A stretch of DNA of 64,000 nt from Dryocosmus kuriphilus. Taxonomy: Eukaryota; Arthropoda; Insecta; Hymenoptera; Cynipidae. Shown one piece after another: positions 56,761 through 64,000 of the stretch. The stretch's first letter is position 1. Every line of letters begins with the position of its first letter. Location: assembly GCA_038277395.1 (NCBI GenBank), contig CM076196.1, positions 91,884,236-91,948,235 on the forward strand, in the 5' to 3' direction. The position numbers were made by a program, and so were the translations under genes. A model generated the notes under the pieces. It was not told the origin of the DNA. It ran no database searches and saw only the letters and a list, made by a program, of their open reading frames with translations.

Positions 56761-58207
56761 TTCGTTCATTGTATGGGATGAAATCGCCATCACGAGAGTT
56801 TCTTCTTCTATTCCAGAAACATCGGTAACTTTCAGATCCTCCACTGGACAGACTGAAGGTAATATTTTTATCTTCTATGCTACCATTGATCGGGAACGAA
56901 CTTCCGAACGTGCCATCATAATTGCTTCAATCATCAGTCTCGAACGATTTAGTGGGTAACCTTACTGTTGAAACATTAAAATAAGAAATGCTTTCCCTAC
57001 ACTTCTCAGTAACTCCTGACAAGGTATTCATACAGAAATAGCAATCACTTTTCATTTGTGGTTTTTCCCACAAAATACATTTCATGAATTTCAGGGTTTT
57101 ACTAGCTCGACTAATATCTCAAAGACTCAACATTATGTGTCAAGCAGAAGTGGAAGCTCGAGTATTAGTTCGCATTAAGAAGCTTTTATCTTTAGAAGAT
57201 CTGTAAACTTTTGAGTCTTTTATTTTTAATTGCCATAGCGATAACCCTCATACCACACTAGATCCAAGTATGAGGAAGTTCTGTCTGTGACGAGGACAAT
57301 GTGTGCTCGTCGTTGGACGCACTACGGCTTCATCCTGATATTTTAACGCACCCACGCAGGGCACCGCGCCTTCGCTGGCTTCGTTTCCTTAAACAACCTG
57401 AAGAACGAATCATGCTAAACATCCCCTCTCGGGCCTGTCCTCATCGTCTTCAGCCGCCGTTGAGGTAGCAGAATTTTATTGAAATGATTTGACCAGTGGG
57501 TTACCTAGTAAAACTAAATCATAAAATGAGGAAAAGAAGAGATACCGAGTTAGTTTCAGCGACAGCATAAACACGAAAACACCCCTTTTCCAAAGATTTT
57601 AGTCACCACGTCTTAACCTTCAGCACCAAAATTGGTTACTTCAATGCTTCAAAGGTATTTTTTGAGGTTATGGACGATCGGTTACCTGATAGAGTATATC
57701 AAATACTGTATTCTAATTCAGCGATTTCAAAAACAAGATATTTCGTCTCAAACGAAAGTCTTGCATACGACAGACTCTCTCCGGTTGACATCTGTGTGTT
57801 GCTTCCAGCTACAACACGCGTCAGATTTGGATTCCCGGTCGATTGGACCAATCAATGCTCACGCGCCGATACTTCATCGCTGTCTCTGTCTTTCTTTCTT
57901 TTTTTGAAGGACGCAGAGCGGGCGGTATGTCGGTGTGATTGTCATAACGTTTCCTTTATTTTGATTAAGTTTTAATTCAACATTGAGGAATCGCGCATAA
58001 AGTAAAATCACGGGTATCGCGAACGGTAACGGTCAACTACGCCATTGTTTCGTCTAACGCGCGCTTTCGTGCGATCTCGCAATCGTTTTTCTAGCTCCTT
58101 CTCAGCAATCTCGTTTCATTATATGACGGAGACGTGCAGATTATCGACACTCGGTTGTCTAAGTTTGTTTCGGTTTCATTTCAAATTCAAATACTATCTC
58201 AACGCCC
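56761..58207. other. Intronic sequence, nothing recognised
   Basis: Short open frames lack motifs. Composition around 57290-57480 is GC-richer. Confidence 0.35.
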
Positions 58208-61029
58208 CACAGCGGGGAAAATGTAAATTTTCTGGTTCAAAATAAGATTCCGATTGAACTTGTGGACCAATTTGGATGTATTTTTCTAAAAGAAAGCTGA
58301 TAAAATTGCGGAGTGAATTGCCGAGGTCGATTTTTGAAAAAAGTCTCTAGTTTCTTATAAATAAACAAATGTGTGGGAAAAAAATGACAATTTTTTTAGG
58401 TTAGTCCTCTGGCTTCTTCGAAATAGAGTGGAAAGTTTCGCAATGAACTCAGTTTGATAGCGCAACATCACTAGAAGATTATCCAGTAGATTGCATGAAA
58501 CAAAAAAATTTTGTATTAAACAAATAATTTGTTAAAGATTGATTTTGGCAATTTTCATTATTTTCATATTATTTTTTCTCATTTTGTGAGTAATTTATCG
58601 CATAATATTACTATGATAAAAAAATTTCGTATTTTAATAATAATTAACAATAATATAAACAAATTTCATTAACAAATGTGCACTTTGGGTGTGTTTTGAA
58701 GAAAAACACCGTTTTTTTTAGCCTGTACTTATAATTAGCTAACTCGAGGCAGTTTGAATACAAGAGAAAACTGAACAATAATTTTCAAAATTGTTATAAA
58801 CAAATTTTATAACGAATAAGAAGAAAGCCCGAAAAAAAGTATTTTTGCAGTGTCAATTGAGTAAAAACCCCCGCAATTGCCTCAATTTGTTAGTGCAACG
58901 ATACTAAAAGTTAACTCAATAGAGAAAATTTAAAAAAACTTTGTTAATGGACAAATTATTTGTTAGCAGTTGATTTTCTCACATTTTTATCATTTTTATA
59001 TAATTCTTTCTCATATTTTGACTAATTCATCCCATGACGTTACTATCATGAGGACATTTCATATTAAAATAATTAATAAAAATAATGTGAACAAATTACA
59101 TTAAAAAATGTGTATTTTGTGTGTTTTCCAGAAAAAAAGTTCGTTTTTTTTCATTCAGTACTTACACTTGGCCAAAACAAGAGTGTTTGAATGCAAGGAA
59201 TGATTGAAGAATACATTTCATAATTGTTATAAATAAATTCCATAACAAATGAAAAGATTGGACACTCATGAGTCTGATGAATGTTTCTCTCCCGGAGTTG
59301 CTAAATCGCATACATTATGATACTAAGCTTCAGCAAGACATTATATTATCTCCCTGTACTAAATGTTCATGATTATTCTTGTTGTAAACTATTCATCTAT
59401 TAACAATAACATGGCTTGGGAACTTCTAACATAGAAATACTGCCAGAAGATTTTTCAGAGATCCTGATTTGACATCCGAAATCACAAATGTCGACAGGGA
59501 GTTGATCCGTATATTCGGCATAATTTTGCAAGCAAATGCTTCAGGGGAGGCAATTAACACTTTCAATTTCGGAAAGTAGTGCAAAAAACAGCGCAAATGT
59601 ATGTCAATCTTTATAATTGGTACTACATGCCAGTAACAGCGCACAAAATTCTCATTCATGGAGCCAACATTATTGAATCTGCTTTCCTCCCCATTGGTAA
59701 ATTGACTGAAAAAGCTCAAGAGGCGAACTACAAAAATTTCAAACATCTACGGGAGTTTCACACTCGAAAATGTAGCAGAAAGAATACTAATAGAGATCTT
59801 GGACGGAAATTGCTGATTTCAAGAAACCCACCAATTGTAAATCTGAGGCAAAAATGGAAGAAGAAAGTAATTCTCCTAGATCCTGAAGCTTAGAACTTGC
59901 TCAAGACGTAAAATGGAAGACTGGAGTCACATTTTGGCAATTAAAGAAGAACTTTCTTCAGAATCGTGATTGTCCGGACTTTTCGTTTGTTACCGAATTT
60001 ATTTATAGCAATTATTAAATTTATTGTTCAATCATTCCTTGTATTCAAACCCTCTTGTGTTGACAAACTGTAAGTACTGAATGAAAAAAAAGAACTTTTC
60101 TTTCTGAAAAGCACCCAAAATACACATTTTTTAATGGGATTTGTTCATATTATTGTCAACAATTATTTTAATACGAAATGTCTTCATCACAGTAGCGTTA
60201 AAAAGACAAATTGTCACAAGATGAGAAAGAATAATATAAAAATGACAAAAATGCGAGAAAATCAACTCCTAATAGATAATTTGTCTATTACCAAATTTTG
60301 TTGTTGAATTTTCACTATTGAGTTAACTTTTAGTTTCTTTGCACTTACAAATTGAGGCAATTGCGAAAGTTTTTACTCAATTAACACTGAACAAAATACT
60401 GTTTTCGGGCCTTTTTTTATTCGTTATAAAATTTGCTTACAATAATTATGAAAATTATTGTACACTTATCTCTTGTATTCAAACTGCCTTCAGTTAGCTA
60501 ATTATGAGTACAGACTGAAAGAAACGGTGCTTTTCTTCAAAACAAACCCAAAGTGCACATTTGTTAATGAAATTTTTTTATAGTATTGTCAATTATTTTT
60601 CATATACGAACTTTTTCAATCATAAAAATGTTATGCGATGAATTACGTACAAAATGAATAAAAATGATATGAAAATAATGAAAATCACGAAAATCAACTT
60701 GTAGCAAGTTATTTGTTTATCAATAGACTTTTTTGTTTGATGCTCGCTATTGGATAATCTTCTAGTAATGTAGGACTATCAAACTGAGTTGATGGCGAAA
60801 CTTTTCACTCTATTTCCAAGAATCCGGAGGACTAAACTAAAAAAAAATGGTCACTTTTCTCCCCATATATTTGGTTATTTATAAAAACCTGGAGAACTTT
60901 TCCAATATCGGCCTCGACAATTGTCTCCTGAATTTTATCAGCTTTTAAAAAAAAAAAGCATCCAAATCGGTCCACAGCTTTAGCCGGAATCGTATTTTGA
61001 ACCAAAGAATGTACTTGCTCTCCACTGTG
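58208..61029. mobile_element. DNA transposon with inverted arms of about 1 kb
   Basis: The left arm (about 58208-59260) and right arm (about 60020-61029) are diverged reverse complements. They share GGTTCAAAATA at their ends, ACTCAGTTTGATAG, AGAAGATTATCCA and GGGTTTGAATACAAG-type words. Ends read CACAG and CTGTG, and CGCCC flanks both (58203-58207 and 61030-61034), a possible 5-bp target duplication. The centre carries the pseudogene listed separately. The superfamily is not assigned. Confidence 0.7.
59430..59893 (+). pseudogene. C-terminal fragment of the long-arm transposon's protein
   Basis: A 105-codon open frame (59579-59893) has TAQMYVNLYNWYYMPVTAHK and ILIHGANII, then LPIGKLTEKAQEANYK, HTRKCSRKNTNRDL and LLISRNPPI. 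This is a conserved C-terminal block I recognise from proteins of arthropod repeats. Earlier codons are broken. It lies exactly between the inverted arms, so it is the element's own gene, heavily deleted. Confidence 0.55.
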
Positions 61030-61034
61030 CGCCC

Positions 61035-62133
61035 GGGCGGGTCGACAATTTAAAATCTAGTGCTTGTACTACAAGGTTAAATTTTCTATCGTTTTCTCTT
61101 TTTTATCCTGATATATCGTATCAGGAAGACAAATCCAGTGCACTTAAAAATATCAGATTGCTCTCGGAAATCTCGCAGGAAGTGAACTCGTCGCTTCTTA
61201 GTGATATACATACACAGTGATCCGTTACGCACACCAACACCTACACAGAGCGATTTAATTGGAATTGTGCTTTACCTGGTTCGTTTTTCAAATTCCTGTA
61301 TTCTCTGGGTTTTTATCCCGCCAGGATTTTTGTTACCACTTTTTTCTGGACTAATTAAATAGTTACATATTTATGGTCCAATTCTTAAATTCATCATTTA
61401 AGTTTCCTGATATTTCCTAATCCAAAAAAATCCCGTAATGCAATATCAGCTTTAGTTTCAACGAAACATTTGGCGCTTCCTATGGGGTAAAGTACAATTA
61501 TAATTGACAAATACATAGAAACAATTGTGAAAAAGTGAATTTCGTCATCTCGAGTTCGACGCAGCGCGTCGCTCTGTTGCCTTTCCCTCGGAAACAAGAC
61601 CACAAGATAAAGCACATTATCAGGAACCCACCGCAGTATCATCTGTTCCCCGTTCTTGAACAAATTTCCAATCCAAGCATCTATCAATCAACGTCGCTCC
61701 CGGATACTTCAGCTCAATTCCACCAGCTGTGCACCAGGAGATCATCGTGGTGATCATCGCCTTCTCCGAGGAGATTTAAGTATTTTTTTTGTTCTGAAGT
61801 CTTATACAGTGTACAAATATTTCATCTACAACGGGCATACACATATTCCCTGTGCATATCATACCATAAGCTAATTTAGAGAGATAAACAAGCGCGGGAC
61901 ATTATCACTCGTTCTCCCTCGCGCTTCGCTTTCACAGTCACTCCCTCCGTCTCTCTCTCTCTCTCTCTCTCTCCTCTTTACTCTCATTCTCTCTTTCATT
62001 TTCTCATCGCGTGGAGCTGTACGTTGCGGGTGGGCACGTACAGCTGTGTAATAGGATACGTTGATTCGAAAACTTGGGTCATATTATTTTCTTCAATTAT
62101 GCATAATTTAGTGTTTGATTAATGTTTGAATAA
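61035..62133. other. Sequence left of BEL/Pao gag; possible LTR remnant
   Basis: No LTR boundary could be fixed. A (CT)n run lies at 61951-61973. Confidence 0.4.
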
Positions 62134-62950
62134 ATGCCTATTTTTACCGATGACCATAACGAACGGATTTCGTTTTCTAACACGTTCAAAGGTAGGGTTG
62201 ATGAGCGTGCTGGCATTGCTAATGCGATCAAATTTCAATATTTGCAAGGTTGCGTATGCGGAGATTCTGCCAAGAAATTGGCTCATTTATGGGCTTCTGA
62301 CACGTTTTATACCATAGCATGGGCTATTCTCATAGAGTCACACGAACTCAAAAGAATTATGATTTCTATACAAATTGATGCGATTCTTGATACATCTGCT
62401 CCTACTGTCGTTACTCCTAGTAATCTTTCCCAAATTACAGATACTGCTAGGCAAAATTTGTGTTCACTCGAGCCTCTTGGTGTCAAGCCCGAACCGCGAT
62501 TTAATATTCGTCTTCTCGAACGTGAACTACCGTAATCAATTAAGGAAAAATGGGAACATTCTCTCAAACTAGATGATTTGCCCTCTCTTGAAGATTTTTA
62601 TGCTTTCATAAATGCAACTGTATGTCGAATGCATTCAAAGGATCAGTCAGGTAACAAACGTCATAACGGGCAGAATAAGTATCCAGTCAAGGCGCAGAAA
62701 AATGAAAACGAGGAGCATTCCTTCGTCACAGCTTCTGCAATTTCTTGCGATTATTGATCTGAAGGTCATCCTTATTTAAATGCGATCGGTCTGAACAATT
62801 TGCTCTTCCTAAACGCTGGAATGCTGTTAAATCTAAGGATTTATGCAACAACTGCCTGCGCAAACATAGTCGTTCTTGTATTTTCAGTTCCAGTTATAAA
62901 CACTGCAATCGATTCCATCATACTAATCTTCACTCGAATTCAGAAAGGGT
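62134..62950 (+). pseudogene. BEL/Pao retrotransposon gag (DUF1759-type), broken
   Basis: The frame has ANAIKFQYLQGCVCGDSAKK, then IAWAILIESHELKRIMISIQ, then RQNLCSLEPLGVKPEPRF, the DUF1759 Gag pattern of BEL/Pao elements. After a stop at 62533-62535 the same frame continues (EKWEHSLKLDDLPSLEDFYA). A second frame then gives a Cys/His cluster (CNNCLRKHSR, CIFSSSYKHCNRFHH), the zinc-knuckle region. The usual first part of Gag is absent, so the element is 5'-truncated or the start is lost. Confidence 0.75.
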
Positions 62951-63103
62951 GGTTTGTCCAAGGTAACCACAGATAAGAGCTCTTCGTCTCAGGTTCAGAG
63001 CTCGAGTAAACGGTCATCGCACTGACTATCTTGTAGTATTTTAAGACTCTCTATGATGATCGTAGGCCATCTTTAATGATGAGAGCAATCGCTAAGATTA
63101 GAG

Positions 63104-63415
63104 ATGGAAGGGGGAAAGTTAGTCGAAACTCGAGCTCTACTCGGCACTTATGTGACGACTCACTTAGTTACTAGCGAGCTGGCAAAAATGCTCAAACTTC
63201 CTATACGTAGATGCTCTACAAAAATCGGTGTGGTAAACGAACTAAGTACTTTAGCGAAAGGCAGTATTAAAATTGGCGTTAACTTAATAAATAATAATTT
63301 TGAAAAATTACTGTCCTATTTAATAATTCCAAAAATTCTTGATTTCGAGCCTAATGAAGTTTTTCCTCGTGAAAATATTAACATTCCTCAAAATCTACCT
63401 CTCGCTGACCCTTAG
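63104..63415 (+). pseudogene. BEL/Pao aspartic protease (A17-like), active site lost
   Basis: The frame has TRALLGTYVTTHLVTSELAKML where the active-site Asp-Ser/Thr-Gly is expected. The Asp is missing. It ends with the family's closing ENINIPQNLPLADP. It continues after a stop into the reverse transcriptase region. Confidence 0.7.
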
Positions 63416-64000
63416 TTTCATTTACCATGGCCAGTGGATATTTTAATAGGGGCTGGTCCTACTGTCACATTCATTGAACCAGGTCAAATAAAATTATCTC
63501 GCAATGATTTCATCCTTTTCTTGCAAAAAACTCAACTCAGCAGGGTTGTAGTTGGCGCAATTGAAGGTGATAATAAGTCTCGTACAGTTCTTTCACATCT
63601 GACTGAATTGACTAAGCAAATTGAGAAATTTTGGACACTCGAAGAGGTAGCTGCGAATTCCATTGTTTCTTCTGGAAATTCATTGTACGAACATCACTAT
63701 CTTGAAAACATTCGACGTGAAGCCGAGAGTCGATTCGTTGTGCTTCTACCATTTGGCAATAATAACGTCGATTTAGGAGATTCTCGCAAGCAAGCTCTAC
63801 GTCGGTTTTATTCTTTGCAGAAAGAAATGCAAGTTCATCCAGGGCTTAAATTAGAGTATCATAATGCAATACAAGAATATATTGACTGAGGTCACATGTC
63901 TTTAGCATTAGATGAATCTTCGTGGGGTATTTCATTCCACATCATGCTCTACGCAAGGCCTCTAGTGCAACTACTATAACTCGCGTAGTCTTTGACGCGT
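63416..64000 (+). pseudogene. BEL/Pao reverse transcriptase, N-terminal part, runs off the window
   Basis: The readings VDILIGAGPTVTFIEPGQIK, FWTLEEVAAN and HYLENIRREAESRFVVLLPF, then LGDSRKQALRRFYSLQKEM, match the segment between protease and reverse transcriptase of BEL/Pao pol. After TGA at 63887-63889 the frame continues toward the palm domain. The end lies outside the window. Confidence 0.75.

Noticed and set aside
1..64000. CRISPR arrays, tRNA and rRNA genes
   Set aside because: No short direct repeats with unique spacers, cloverleaf with conserved boxes, or rRNA core sequence was seen.

Overview
The window is nuclear DNA of an AT-rich, transposon-dense arthropod genome. An insect is most likely, because the four exons of a T-type calcium channel read closely like insect Cav3. 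A hymenopteran is possible but not shown. No rRNA, tRNA, CRISPR array or prokaryotic operon was seen.

The host gene is a Cav3 alpha-1 subunit on the + strand. Four exons (12893-13230, 14003-14195, 50398-50547, 50791-51171) encode the end of the II-III linker and domain III from S1 to the pore. Their splice phases match. The intron between the second and third exon is 36.2 kb, and almost everything else in the window lies in this and the flanking introns.

The main object is a Polinton/Maverick element of about 13.2 kb (16779-29967) inside that intron. It has terminal inverted repeats of about 460-545 bp and a perfect 6-bp target duplication, GTAGTC, at 16773-16778 and 29968-29973. On the - strand it carries an uncharacterised protein, a capsid-like protein, a second structural protein, an adenain-like protease and a phospholipase-A2-domain protein. 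On the + strand it carries a packaging ATPase, a conserved unknown, a small GPPG-motif protein and a chromodomain integrase. The right arm adds a divergent pair of small genes and an unrecognised three-exon gene. Several structural genes have stops or frameshifts, and no protein-primed DNA polymerase was found. The genes share a core promoter pattern: a TATA box 31-33 bp before a CAGT-type initiator. The right-arm genes add TTCTAGAA sites resembling heat-shock elements, including a symmetric bidirectional promoter at 25337-25560.

The rest is a graveyard of mobile DNA. There is a non-LTR retrotransposon end (1-1437), a satellite of about 142 bp in two blocks (2690-6070), and a protein family from an unknown element split into two opposed halves (31804-34095 and 36480-37500). 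Gypsy/errantivirus-like pol-env fragments (38.1-49.3 kb) are interrupted by a 4.5-kb DNA transposon at a TA target, which itself contains a 1.6-kb fold-back. A hAT-type MITE lies at 53129-53674, a long hairpin at 52371-52700, a transposon with inverted arms of about 1 kb at 58208-61029, and the start of a BEL/Pao retrotransposon runs off the right edge (62134-64000).
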